Source: Latrodectus hesperus
Lineage: Eukaryota; Arthropoda; Arachnida; Araneae; Theridiidae
Length of the DNA stretch: 64,000 nucleotides
Direction of reading: 5' to 3'
Assembly (NCBI GenBank): GCA_037975125.1
Contig: CM075862.1
Span: forward strand, 38,139,524-38,203,523
Each line of letters starts with the position of its first letter. Positions within the stretch are counted from its first letter, which is position 1. The position numbers and the translations under genes are program-made. The notes beneath the pieces were generated by a model that searched no databases, had not been told where the DNA came from, and saw nothing but the letters and a program-made list of their open reading frames with translations. This document shows positions 51,678 to 63,287 of the stretch, in pieces.

Positions 51678-52079
51678 ATTTTTTACTTAAGTACTTTTGA
51701 TAAAAATTCATTCATAGATAAAATTTAAAAGAACATTATTTAAATAATATATGTGTTTTATATTTTTTATATTATATTTTGGTACACTACATGATATAAA
51801 ATTTATTAAATAAAAATTTCTATTTTAATATTTTTATTTATGAACTTTATTTATTCCTTCTCTGAATATTATCGACACATTAAAGAAATAAATTGAAAGT
51901 AAATATTACTAAAAGTTCAATGCCTTTTAAACTTTAGTAACATATTTAAACTTAGTCAGATGATGGCAACAAAGTGATTAAAAATATCACACTGACCATT
52001 TTCTTTGGCTTTATTTTATTAATTTATGGGTGCTGTTTCTTATCCCTCTCAAGAGATAGAAACTCTAGTAAGTCCATAA

Positions 52080-52430
52080 GCCCATGCGAACCGATCGACA
52101 ATTTTCCAAACCGAAGAGTCGTGGTGGTGGGTGTAAGATGCAGTTTCAGGAGGTCCAAAACCGTGAAGTAGCAACGGTTGAAATCTGACTTTGCCTACAG
52201 CTTGCAAAGCTTTTAGCAGAGCAGATGGGTAGGTTTTCGTTGCTTGGAAACAACTTCCAAGCAGGGAAGCCAAAAACTTGGCTTACGACATTCAAAGGTA
52301 TCATTTCACTTAGAGGACATTGCGAGCATCAAATATTTTATGTGCTGCAGTCTCCCTTAAAAAACACGATGGATTAGATGGCTGAGTCCGGATTCGAGCT
52401 CACTAGTTTCCTATAGTGAGAACTATGTGC
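52080..52430 (-). mobile_element. SINE-3 copy A
   Basis: On the minus strand: CATAGTTCTCACTATAGG, B box GAGCTCGAATCCGGACTC, then CATCGTGTTTTTTAAGG, CAATGTCCTCTAAGTGAAAT, GAATGTCGTAAGCCAAG, and on to TTTGGACCTCCTGAAACTGC. The head matches 58.3-58.4 kb and the middle matches 60.9 kb, which defines the family. The 74-codon minus-strand frame (52049-52273) lies inside it and is not a gene. A 13-bp-arm palindrome (52437-52466) abuts the head. Confidence 0.65.
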
Positions 52431-53154
52431 AAATTGAAATAGAATAACTTATCAGTTATTCTATTTAATATTATTTTACTCCTGGGAATAAAAATGCTAT
52501 TTGTAAACATCTAGAAAAGTTCTACTTTCTTTACAAATTTAACGGCTGCTAAAAAGAGCTCCTAAGGTAACAAACTACTTTTCTCAAAATACTTAATCAC
52601 TGTTTTCCTTGCTTTTCAGCCATTTACTATCACTTTTCTATTTTCCGTGCACTTAAAATTGTTTATAGAAACACCCCAAAAGATTTTACATATTCTGAAT
52701 TATAAGCGTCTCATTTTTACGTCCTTATCTTCCCCTATCAAAAAAAAATAAATAAAGTTTGCATTGCATTGAAAATTCCTGAAATAGAATTGAATATAGG
52801 CCAAGGTTTTTTGGATTTTCTGTGACTTCAAAATAAATGTGTTTTCTTAAATGAAAAATATATTTTGGTCGTCAAATTTTGAGAGAATTTGAAAAATTTA
52901 ACAAAATAGAAATATTTTTTTTAAATTATTCTTACGATAACAACTAATGAAATGCCCTAAATTTTAAATAGTATAGTTATTAATAAATTATATTGAAGTA
53001 AAAATAAAATTAACAATTTAATATAGACAATTTTTTCACACTCATTTGTGTGTGTGAGAGTGCCTACTCTCAAACATTTATCAAATATTTTGATAAAATT
53101 TTTATATAATTAATTGGATGAAAATTTTGCAAATTACATTCTTTCATGAAGAAT

Positions 53155-53328
53155 ACCGATCTGGTAGCCAAATAGTTAGAGCTCTTGTCTTCGGTTCAAC
53201 AGCTCTTGTGTTCGAATCCTAACTTGGGCGTGATTGCTCTTGGTGGTTCGGAATTCACTTTTAAAGCCCTCGGTCATTTAATAGCCATAGTGTGCAAAAA
53301 ATGACCATTTAGTCGATAAACCCAAAAT
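53155..53328 (+). mobile_element. SINE-1 copy, well preserved
   Basis: CTGGTAGCCAAATAGTTAGAG and CTTGTCTTCGGTTCAACAG head, TTGTGTTCGAATCCTAACTTG B box, TGGTGGTTCGGAATTCACTT body, GTGTGCAAAAAATGACCATT tail. Confidence 0.9.
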
Positions 53329-53761
53329 CTTAATGAGGGAATTAAAATTTAATCCTTTCCTGTTTATATCCCTGTGTACATGTAATTTTTGTTTAGTTAA
53401 TGAACATATAAGGGAAAAACATTTTTTACTTATAGAATTTAAAAAAGCAATTTTCGAAAGTTGTGTTTATGACTGGAAAATTATTTACAAATGGTAAATT
53501 ACTATAAGTTAAGAAATGTGTAATTGATAAAACTAGACTATCTAATCTGTTAGTAGTAACTTATAAACTTTATTCATTCATTGTTTAATAGCACATTTTA
53601 TGAACTGAAATTAAAATGTTAATTTTTTCTTAGAAAATATTATAACTGCCAATTTTAATAAATTATCGAATTCTTTTATTACACATTAATTGAACCATTA
53701 AAAATATTTACATTAATTATAATGAATTTAGGTAAGAAATGAAACAGTTACTAATATACAT

Positions 53762-53764
<3 letters not shown>

Positions 53765-53844
<80 letters not shown>
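53765..53844. repeat. (TA)40 microsatellite, target of a Tc1 insertion
   Basis: Pure TA tract. The Tc1-type inverted end CACTCATGTCC starts directly after its last TA, as expected for TA-specific integration. Confidence 0.95.
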
Positions 53845-53847
<3 letters not shown>

Positions 53848-54650
53848 TCATGTCCATAAATTAAGGATAATTCAGAATCATTCAGAAATTGAACTCAACT
53901 TTCATATGGAGAGGGCAAAGTACCCGTTACCACCCAGAGAACACCATTGAACAACACCGTTATGGTGGTGCAGGATTGCTCGTATGGAGAGGAATTATTC
54001 TGAGTTCCATAATTAACGTGCATGTTCAGAATGTAACCATGACAGGCCACATCTATCGAGATGTCATTCTGCAACAACATGTACGTTTGCTTCGGGGCGC
54101 CATGGGTGCAGAATTTCTCTTTACGGATGACAACGCCCGTCCTCACCGTGCAAACATTGTAGACGAATGCCTTCAATTGGAGGATATCACCCGTATGGAC
54201 TGGCCAACATACTCTCCGGACTTGAATCCATTAAATCATGTATGGTATATGCTTGGACGATGAATTGCAGCCCGTCAACCACTTCCCACTTGTCTACCGG
54301 AACTTCGGAGAACATTCTTTAATGTGAGTGGTGTAATATTCCCCAAGATCAGATCGATAATTTGATACTCAGCATACCTAGGCGTTTTACGGCCTATATT
54401 GCATCGTCTGGGGGAATACTCTATGTATTAACCATCATACCAACCATGTTATATTGATTTTTGTAAATGGATTCTTTTTGAAATTTGTGCTCCAGGGAGT
54501 AAAAATCGCAATTTTTATTAATGATGTCAAGCATATAGCATCTTTCTTGCTCCTTGACCTTTGGTTTGATAAATAGACTTTACAAATAAGTGTCACATTC
54601 GCTTTGCTTCTGTCCCTTTCTTTGCCAGAACGAGTATGTATATATATGTA
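53843..54650 (+). mobile_element. Tc1/mariner-family element, copy 1, internally deleted
   Basis: The left terminus CACTCATGTCCATAAATTAA, then GGATAATTC, follows TA in the microsatellite. The sequence jumps within ~40 bp to the middle of a DDE transposase, so most of the N-terminal coding region is missing. A possible degraded right end lies near 54621-54648 (GTCCCTTTCTTTGCCAGAAC, then GAGTATGTA). The right boundary is uncertain. Confidence 0.7.
53889..54263 (+). pseudogene. Tc1/mariner transposase C-terminal half, copy 1
   Basis: 124 codons. VTMTGHIYRDVIL leads to the catalytic block FTDDNARPHR (Asp at residue 81), then MDWPTYSPDLNP. In the third catalytic block the acidic residue is Asn (residue 116, PLNHVW), at the 34-residue spacing of DD34E enzymes. 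A TGA at 54261 ends the frame where copy 2 reads Arg. The frame continues in pieces to ~54430. Inactive. Confidence 0.85.
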
Positions 54651-54727
54651 TGTTCTCTAGTATTCCCTTGTTAAATACCCTCCCCTTGTAAAATAGCTTA
54701 ATTTATTTCTGAATGATTAATATTTCT

Positions 54728-54815
54728 GTATTCCGCTCAATAGTTTGAAAGTTCGAATCCTATATCAAGCATAGGTATATATAGTGGTTCGGGGAATCAA
54801 ATTAAAAATAACTTT
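54728..54815 (+). mobile_element. SINE-1 fragment
   Basis: TTGAAAGTTCGAATCCTATAT (B box), AGCATAGGTATATATAGTGG, TTCGGGGAATCAAATT; both ends lost. Confidence 0.7.
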
Positions 54816-56060
54816 CAATCGAGTTTTCATATGAAATAAGGGATCGTCTAGGAGTAGAACAATTTTGTAAAAAAACTTAAGTATATGGTTAAATCAAAGT
54901 AATCAATAATATTTGAAGTAGATGATTGAATTAATTGAATTCATCTTGATCTTCAGTGTATATACATACACATGTATATTTCACATGATGCAAATATCTT
55001 AAGATTCTTGAAATATTATATTACGTAGAGTCAGAAATAAAGGTATGACGTCTGAAACTTCAATTTTCAAATAGATGTAGCAGTTAAAATGTCTCACGAA
55101 GTACCACTTCAGTAAAAAAATTAGATTGGTACTGAAACCCAATCATTGCATTCGTCAGTTCAAAAATGAAAGTTTGCTGGCTCGAACATCTATCATTAAA
55201 ATGTGCGAAGGTTTCCAGGAGCTTGACATTAAATTTTAACAGTAGGTATTAAATAAATCAGCCTTCTTGCGTAAAAAGTAAGTGAAAAATAATCAATCCA
55301 ACTCCATCAGAAGATTGCTTCGAAAGATTCCAGTTGCTCAAAACATAGTTTAAGCATTGATTGCAATGTATGTACTTATTTCAAACAACTGTATTCTTAA
55401 ATAATATTAATAGGCATTTCCTAAAAATAAAAAATTATTCTAGTTAGCGTAAGTAATTATCAACAAATAAAAGAATAAATATATTTTACTCTGTAAATTA
55501 TTAAATTGCATCCCAAAGCTTGCATTTTGATTTCAATTCTAATTTAGAATTTGATAAGAAGAAACTATAAAAAACAAGGTTAGTGACTGACAGTTCAACT
55601 TGTCCCTGCTTAAGATACAGACAGGAAATAGTCTCTAATGCGAGTCTCTTGAGAGAGTGTAGCTCAGCAAATAACCTCAACAAAACGCCCATCTAATTGT
55701 AAGCTAGACGAAATTTTTTTTGGAAAAAAGGACATCTGGGCTGTTCTAGATAGGTATGGGTTAGGTTGAGAAAGATTCTTAGAATCGAAACCCAGTGGCC
55801 TCATTTGTTTTCGCATTATTCATTATGAGGCATTTTTACTGTTGATGAAAGAACCATTCTTTTAGTATCACTGATTATATATTTCCTTTTCATAAGATAT
55901 GGTAATTCTTGAATGAATAGGTATGATTGTTTAAGGTTCATTCTCCATTCTTCTATCTCAATGAAAAAATTTTTGTTATAAAAGCTAAATTATAGTTCAG
56001 TGTTTGTTGAATTATACACGTTTCACACATTTTATATTGTTACATGAAGCTTAGAATTAT
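54816..56060. other. No recognised gene
   Basis: AT-rich. A minus-strand B-box-like GGGTTTCGATTCT near 55785 is isolated and not called. Confidence 0.5.
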
Positions 56061-56303
<243 letters not shown>

Positions 56304-57845
56304 CAAATTGTTAACTGGACTTTACTCATTATTCTAAAATTATATGATATTATTTTAATTTGATAACACGGGAATATCAATGTTACACGACATTCAAAAC
56401 AATAGTTATGTATTATTTATAAATAATTGTATATACATACATTCAAACTAAGAAATCCTAAATAAAATTGAAAAATTAGTCTAATTTAAATCAAAAAATA
56501 TTAATCAGAAATACAAAGCCAAATTTTTCTCTTATACGTTCTTTAAAACGTAATTATGATCATAAAACTTTGTTTTTTTCCATTTAACTGTGGAAAGAGT
56601 ACAGTTGTAAAGTATGAAAAAAAGATGTCATCCAAAATGTTTTCACTTATTTTAATTTTTTTATATTTTAAGAATTTTATTCGGTTAGTTATAACATATA
56701 ATTTCTTTATTTAGATATTAATTTATAAATTTACGTAATTTCATACACACATGTATATAAAGTCAATATATACTTAACATATCTTAAATACCTTTTTAGT
56801 ATACTACATAGTTTTATTGATTTCTCACATTTCGAATACATTAATTCCTCTCATAGTTTTAATTTAAATAATATTATGACGATCACAATCCAACATTGTA
56901 TATTAAGCATGAACACTTCCGTTCCTTTACATAAGGTATGACACCCGCTAAGGTCCGAAACTTGCTCGAACTTGAACATTAGTGAATTCAACTTCTATAA
57001 TAGAAAATAAAAGTTTTTTATTCATTTTACAATAGAAATATAAAAAAGATTGAAAGGCTGTTAATGAGAAGAAATTAACTTGAATTTTACAAAATGGGCC
57101 AGGTATTTCATCCAATGAATAGTAGTAACATATTTTCGAATCTTTGTGCATTTCATCGAAGTTCAAAGTATATATCTTCTCGAAATTGCTCGAAGTTTAA
57201 CAATCTTTTCATCAATAATAATACATCTTTTAGAATTTCAGGCATGCAGCTAAACTTGAAATGCTTTCTTTTCAAAATACTTGCATTTGATATATTTTAT
57301 CCTATTTTATTTCAGGGAAAATCATAATATTCCGAAGATACTCAAATCAGGATACATTTTGATACATCTGAAAGATGGTTGAATCAGGATACATTTTGAA
57401 ATAATGTCAGATGACTAAGTTTTTTAAATTTATTTTCCATATATCTTCATACTTATTAATAATAATTATTTATCCTCATCTTCCCGAGTTTAATGTTCTG
57501 CTTTTAGAAATATTCTTGTTTTTAATTTTTGTTCTTCGTTTATAAGCACCATTTTGTTTTGATTTCAATCGTTTAATGCGTCTTGTAGTCGAATTTACAT
57601 CTAACTTTTGCTATTTTTAATAAATTTCACAGTATTTTCTGCACGTGATGTTCTGTTTTACAATTCTTCCATACCTTTTAAATATTCACTGCATTTAAGA
57701 CATTAAATATACCCATCATATTGATTTTCTGTATTACGTAACTTATATGTGGACTCAAACATTTAATTCTTTTAAAAGCTTTTATTAATAATCTTTCCGT
57801 TTGTCTCTGTTCCTTTGAAATATTGTGAATTATATTTAAAGTCGA
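56304..57845. other. No recognised gene; possible coiled-coil relic at 57.5-57.6 kb
   Basis: On the minus strand near 57600-57500, one frame reads TTRRIKRLKSKQNGAYKRRT and further lysine-rich sequence. This may be a remnant of a basic coiled coil downstream of the THAP relic; too weak to call. Confidence 0.4.
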
Positions 57846-58103
57846 TTATTTAAGATGAGGCAGAGCTGTCGTTGAAAATATATTTCTCTCTGGCAAATCA
57901 AGCAGTCAATTTTGCATGTCATCATTCTGATCAAAATGCTCACAGCGCACTTCAGTGTTCTTGATGTTGGTTTTGTAATTTCTTCGACATTTGTACACCC
58001 ATTCTTTCGAAGGCTTTTCTTTTGGAAACCGATGAAATAACATGTGCTTTCCTTTTGTATTGGGATGCATTTGAACACATAATAACAGCATATATGATGG
58101 CAT
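57846..58103 (-). pseudogene. THAP zinc-finger domain relic
   Basis: From the ATG at 58103 the minus strand reads MPSYMLLLCVQMHPN, then MLFHRFPKEKPSKEWVYKCR, VRCEHFDQNDDMQN, a TGA (57906-57908), and in the same frame LLDLPERNIFSTTALPHLK with TAA at 57846. Start MPSY, FHRFPK, W at 36, the CxHF region and the closing A(L/V)P box are the THAP layout, and the 85-codon length fits. THAP domains bind DNA, in host factors and in P-element-like transposases. The first Cys pair and the C-x2-H spacing both look damaged, and the TGA interrupts it, so this is a relic. It could be a truncated exon or a P-element remnant. Confidence 0.65.
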
Positions 58104-58194
58104 GTTTTCTTTATTAAAAAATACTCTTGCTTCAAAATAAAAACATTAATATTATCTTTCTTCTTCAGTTTTCCTTGATCAATCTAATATTGAT

Positions 58195-58402
58195 AATGCC
58201 AGGCAGTCAATGCCCAGTGACATCACGCTCCTTCCCCCTCTCTGGGGTTAAAGCGGCTTTCGACATTACAAAGTGATGACCCATCCCTTCTCTTTTACCT
58301 TTAGTGAACACAATGGATCTTCAGTGAAATCGGGATTCGAATTCACTACCTTCCTATAATAAGAACGACACCCTAACCAACCAGACTACCGTTGCTCTGC
58401 AG
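58195..58402 (-). mobile_element. SINE-3 copy B
   Basis: Minus strand: AGTCTGGTTGGTTAGGGTG A box, CGTTCTTATTATAGGAAGG, GAATTCGAATCCCGATTTC B box, then AGATCCATTGTGTT, GTAATGTCGAAAGCC and an end near TGGGCATTGACTGCCTGG. It matches copy A from the head through CGACATT. Confidence 0.75.
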
Positions 58403-58867
58403 TTCCACAATATGGATCTTTTCTTTAAATGTCAATATTTTCTATTTTCTTCCAATTTTTAAAATAACATTATATTTGCTCATTGCAGAGTTGCGAATAT
58501 ACCATTGATAGGTAAATCACTGGATCACGAATTAAAGGAGTCCTGACTACAATGTTTAATAGCTTCTTAACCATGAAGACTCTTCAAACATTAACTATGA
58601 TTTGTTTTCATTTGATCTATACTTGAGATCTCATTTTCAAAATGAAGGGTATTATTGGTCTGTAATACAACGTTATGAACAAAGTTAAGTAAGCAGTAAA
58701 TAGCGTTATCTTTTCCACATTCCAATTTTTCTCCCGAAAGCTTGGTACTTAGGTTTCATTGGATGCTATGCATCGCGAAAGTTGGCGTGCTTGACACGCT
58801 ATCTTAAAAATATTAATATTATTTAAATGTTTAAAGTTCAAAATTATCTACAATTTTTTTTTATTAT

Positions 58868-58988
58868 TGATAGTTCTATGACCACTTTTTGCACATGAAA
58901 GCTAGTTCAATCTGGTTTTACGTCTGGAAGTGCATTTTGGGCCACTATACACATCTACACTCGAGGGAAGAGTCCAGTGCATGAATTA
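58868..58988 (-). mobile_element. SINE-1 3' two-thirds
   Basis: Plus-strand reading ACCACTTTTTGCACATGAAAG, CTAGTTCAATCTGGTTTTACG, TTTGGGCCACTATACACAT is the inverse of the SINE-1 tail and body. Confidence 0.7.
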
Positions 58989-59197
58989 TTGAATTGCAAG
59001 ATGTAACAATTACAATTCATGTGAACTAAAGTAAAAGCTTTTAAATTAAAACCATTTCGTTCTATATGACCAAGTATAGAAAACACAAGTGATCCTTTCG
59101 TACCAAGTTCAAGTTGAGGTCAATCACCAGTAAATTTTAGTGCCTTATATATTAGTATTTCAGTAGAACCATTAAGTTGGTTTGTTCTATAGTTTAT

Positions 59198-59260
59198 AGA
59201 TTATTTAGTATGGAATTATTTAAATGTGGAATATTTAAATAGTACCATATTAAATAATCT
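59198..59260. repeat. Inverted repeat, 16-bp arms with extended AT pairing
   Basis: AGATTATTTAGTATGG (59198-59213) pairs with 59245-59260 with one G-T change. The inner sequence TTATTTAAAT...ATTTAAATA extends the stem. Confidence 0.65.
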
Positions 59261-59959
59261 TGCTAGTTCTGTTGAATATTGTTGCGTATAAGATTTATTT
59301 AAATATGGTATTTTATTACAGCTTTCGCGTATGAATCATCTCATTGTAAAAAAAAACCTAATTCAGAAATACAATAAGTCACTGTAAATTTTTAGACTAT
59401 ACAATGCATTTAAGATTATTGTGTGCATTAATAATAGGCCGTGTTATTTATCTTTTATTCAAAAATAAAAACTGAGTATCAAATATCCGAAAATGGCTTT
59501 ACTAACAAGTTTTTGTAAATTTGTGTTACTTCATATTTTCAGTGAACCTTGATAAAAATTACTTTTTGGTATTAGCGGTACTTATTTTCGCTAATATGCT
59601 ACAGGAAAATTAACATCAGTGGATGTATCGCTTAACCCAAATTCCTATCCTAAGCATGCAAAAAGTCATTACTCAAAATGGTAAAAACAGTAATTTGCGA
59701 TACATCTAATTGGTAAAAAATCAACCGACTGATTATTATTTACGTAAGATTCAAGACTGTTTTGCTTTTTTTCCACTAATCACTTGAGTATTTACCTTCT
59801 CAATTACTTCGTTTTTAAATGTGTAATTTCAAATCACTTCAAAATGATATCTTAAGTATTCAAATAAATTGCATGTTTTCTGCTTTGCTTAATACACTTC
59901 TTAATTTAAATTCTTATTTTGCTTGATTTAAGCTTAGTATTTTGCTTTACATCCAAATT

Positions 59960-60065
59960 TTACTCACGTGGTCTTATGCGACCGTGACCTATAGTTCAGA
60001 CTAGGTTACGAACCACATCAAATTTCCATTAGAAGTCGAATTCCCAAATAACTCGCAGGAAGGTT
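59960..60065 (-). mobile_element. SINE-1 copy, diverged
   Basis: Plus-strand reading CTCACGTGGTCTTATG, GACCTATAGTTCAGACTAGG, TACGAACCACATCAAATTTCC, GTCGAATTCCCAAATAACTCG follows the inverse SINE-1 order from tail to B box. Confidence 0.65.
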
Positions 60066-60744
60066 GTAACAATAACCTTTCCATTTACATTTAAGTTATT
60101 ACTCTGGTAGATAATTATTAACATGAATTATCATTATATTATAATTACGTTCTGTGTGTAGACAATAAAATCACAAGGTAACGTTCTATCAACAAGTAAA
60201 ACTAAGCCCCTCCTTTCGGAACTCAAAAAACAATTCAATATTTTTTGAGAATTGCAGCATGTGACAAATATTTTTCAAAATTCTATATTATGCTGATGAA
60301 CGCGTCGTTTCTGAAAAAGTTTGAAAATTCCGTTCTGATGTGTAAAAAATTATTTTTAAATTGAGTTTCTGGAAGCAAAATGTGAAAATTAATAGAAAAT
60401 TTGTTTCACTAAAAGTGTATTGCTCTTAAAATATTTAATTTTTTTTTCATATAAATCGAATGTTTTTATGTAAATAAATGAAATTATTCGTGTAAATATA
60501 ATTTATATATTTAACTTTCCATTTCTTTGCAATTCAGTTAGGGAAAAACTGATCGTATTTCGTTATTGATTATTGGATAGTTATAACCTTGCATGACTTC
60601 GAATCATAAGCAGAAAAATCACTCTTTATTATGGAACATAATAAAAACTACAAATAAACCATTGAAAATTTTAATTGCTTCATTTTTTAAGAGTAAATAA
60701 CTTTCATTTGAATATTAGCTTACTTTGCAAACCTTTATTATTAT

Positions 60745-60960
60745 AACCCCTCCCCACCCCCTCTTGGTGGAAAGAAAGGAATTGAATGGATTTCGCTTAG
60801 TAAAGGGAAGACCCAAAGAGTGTGCCATCGTAAACCCGAAAGTTGCAGGGTACTAGTAATTTAGAAGCAGGAACCAAGCAAAAAAAACCCTGACTTTGTG
60901 TGCCACCCACAGATAAATCATTTCATTTGGAAGACATTGCAACCATGACCCAGTTTATAT
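60745..60960 (-). mobile_element. SINE-3 copy C, head missing
   Basis: AAGCAGGAACCAAGC and AATCATTTCATTTGGAAGAC then ATTGCAACCAT match copy A (AAGCAGGGAAGCC, ATCATTTCACTTAGAGGAC, ATTGCGAGCAT). The rest of the body, rich in C on the plus strand, is only seen here. No B box. Confidence 0.55.
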
Positions 60961-61570
60961 CATCAGCAATAAGGTTCCTTAAACCAAAATGAATTTACTA
61001 TATTTAATTAGATACCAATAGAATATTTTCATCTGATTTATTTATATGCTGGGGATTTCCAAATATTTCGTGATCGTTGATTTTGAGCACTGCATATCGG
61101 TTGGAAAACTTATAAAATAATCAGTCTGATTTAAACATTTGGAATTAATTTAAGTGAAAAAAATGTTTTGTTTTTTTAGCTTGATATTTTAAAAAGTTTT
61201 TCGATCAAAACAAATCAAATTAAAACATTAATACGCAAATATAATTGAAAATATAATATTGGACCATATTTATAAATTGTCAAAGTTTTAAACAACTTAT
61301 ATGTTTCAAAATTGTGTACTTTAATTTAGCATTTAAAAAACTGTTTGGATACTAAATTCAACAGCTCCTATATTTAATCACTCTTAAGACCCGTTTGTAT
61401 ATAGTATATTGGTAAACAAATCTTTTGCAGAATTCTTTTTAAAATTTCTATAGAGATTTAGACATTATACGCTACCACACACATTATAAAAGATACTAAA
61501 TCCTCCACTAAGGTTAGAAGTGATAGTAAAAAATTCCACAGCTGTTGTATATTTTGTAAATTTAACTGAA

Positions 61571-61572
<2 letters not shown>
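60961..61572. other. Gene-free AT-rich stretch
   Basis: Nothing recognised. Confidence 0.6.

Positions 61573-61573
<1 letters not shown>

Positions 61574-61622
<49 letters not shown>
61574..61622. repeat. (TA)n microsatellite
   Basis: 49-bp TA tract. Confidence 0.95.
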
Positions 61623-61629
<7 letters not shown>

Positions 61630-62360
61630 TTCTATAAGATGGAAGAAATGTACAAAAATGAAACATACTGTGAACTAATAAATTTTCATCTGCCAAGTCA
61701 ATCATTTTATAAAGCCAAAACCATAGAAACTCATCTCTGATTAAAGGAAAATCAAATTATTTTTAAAAAATTTTCAAATAATTATTATTCCAATTTTTTT
61801 TTGGAAATTTTGTCTGAAAAATATATTGATGCATTTCAGTTAGTTATAATTTCGTGAAAAGATTCAAAATATGGTGCTAATAATTAAGCCAATATCATCC
61901 ATTTTAAATGCATTTTTTATTTAAAAAAGAGACATTTTTCTTTGAATATAAAATATTCGTTAATTGAAAGGTTACTTTTATGAAAAACTCCAACATCTGT
62001 GGTGGTGTTTTCGAGACTTTTTTCCCTTTCTTTTCCACTCTCGTGAAATGACAGCTGATAACTCTTCATTGCGTCTTTGACTCCCTCTATATTAAATTAT
62101 CTTCTTGGAATGAAATTTCCAAATCATTGAACATTCAGTTCAAAAAAATTATTCGATACATTATTCTCCATGGAACTTATAAATATTGCATTACGTTTTT
62201 ATTGTATGTCATTTATGAATAATTTTTAGAGTCATTGAATTATTGCTTTGATTGTTTTGCTATTGTCTACTTCACTATTGAGAATTAAAATTACTATCAT
62301 CGTCAGAGATTAGATAGGATTTTAATCAAACGTAATTATTCGCTTGAGATGAATTCAGGT
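61623..62360. other. Gene-free AT-rich stretch
   Basis: Nothing recognised; the last ~60 bp begin to resemble the tandem repeat that follows. Confidence 0.55.
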
Positions 62361-62367
62361 TCAGTGA

Positions 62368-62755
62368 CAGGGAAGTAGTTTTGAATGATTGGTCGTTGTG
62401 TCTCAAAGTGGAAACTTGTTCGTTTTCAATATCTCCACTACAGTTCGAAAGAGTCTAATTGCCCTCAGAATAATTAATCTGGTTCAGCATAATCCTGATT
62501 CAGTTAAATAATTTGATTCATGATCGCTGAGTCTAAGTGCAAGTCGTTCTCACTTTTTTACTGCAATTCGGTGGAATCCGGAATTTCCTCAGTAATGAAT
62601 CCCGATTACGCGCAAACCAACAGGGAAGCAGTTTTGATTCATGAAAGCTGAATCACCAAGTGTAAGAATTTTTCTTATCAATATGTCCACTGCATTTCAG
62701 TGTAGTCTAACTGCCCACAGAGATTAATCCTGATTCAACACAAACTGATTTCTTG
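62368..62755. repeat. Diverged tandem repeat, period ~120-133 bp, about three units
   Basis: Units start at about 62368 (CAGGGAAGTAGTTTTGAATG), 62501 (CAGTTAAATAATTTGATTCA) and 62621 (CAGGGAAGCAGTTTTGATTC). Each has a CTCCACTACAGTTCG or GTCCACTGCATTTCAG block about two-thirds along and ends near ATTAATCCTGATTCA. A partial fourth unit starts near 62757. Non-coding. Confidence 0.75.
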
Positions 62756-62964
62756 AACAGTTTTGTTTGCATGCAATACCAACTGCACATTTCAGGTTTA
62801 CCATTTATGAGCATAAATACAGCCAATCATCAGCCTCAATAAAAAAAGAGAAAAGAGTTTTTATTTTAAATCACCTCTCGTAGCTGCTCAAGAAAGATTA
62901 TAGTTCGACTTAAAACTTATCATGTTAAAACTTGTCTTAAAATATTTTATAACAAAATATTATC

Positions 62965-63115
62965 AGACTTGTTAGGTGAAGGATTAGCTCTCTGGGTTTC
63001 AGTTCAACAGCTCTTGGGCTTAGTTTTCTCTTTAGATTTGAATGTTTGCAATATTTTAGAACCCATTTTAAATTGTAGATCTCAGTTGAATAAGATCTAT
63101 TATACAATAAAATAA
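62965..63115 (+). mobile_element. SINE-1 copy, diverged
   Basis: GGATTAGCTCTCTGGGTTTCA, GTTCAACAGCTCTTGGGCTTA, AGATTTGAATGTTTGCAATA, GAACCCATTTTAAATTGTAG; the tail box is lost. Confidence 0.7.
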
Positions 63116-63287
63116 GTCGTAGAAGTTTTTGAATTAGCAAATTAACAAAACAAGGTTTTTACTGAATGTCACAAGAATAAATATCTGAATAAAAGTTTAT
63201 TTTCATCGAACATTTGAGGGATTATCTTGATAATTAAACTAAGCATTCTACAGGTTTCTTGATGTTTTTAAGCATAAATGTACTTTT

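Noticed and set aside
52049..52273. 74-codon minus-strand frame as a gene
   Set aside because: It lies in SINE-3 copy A; copies elsewhere do not keep the frame.
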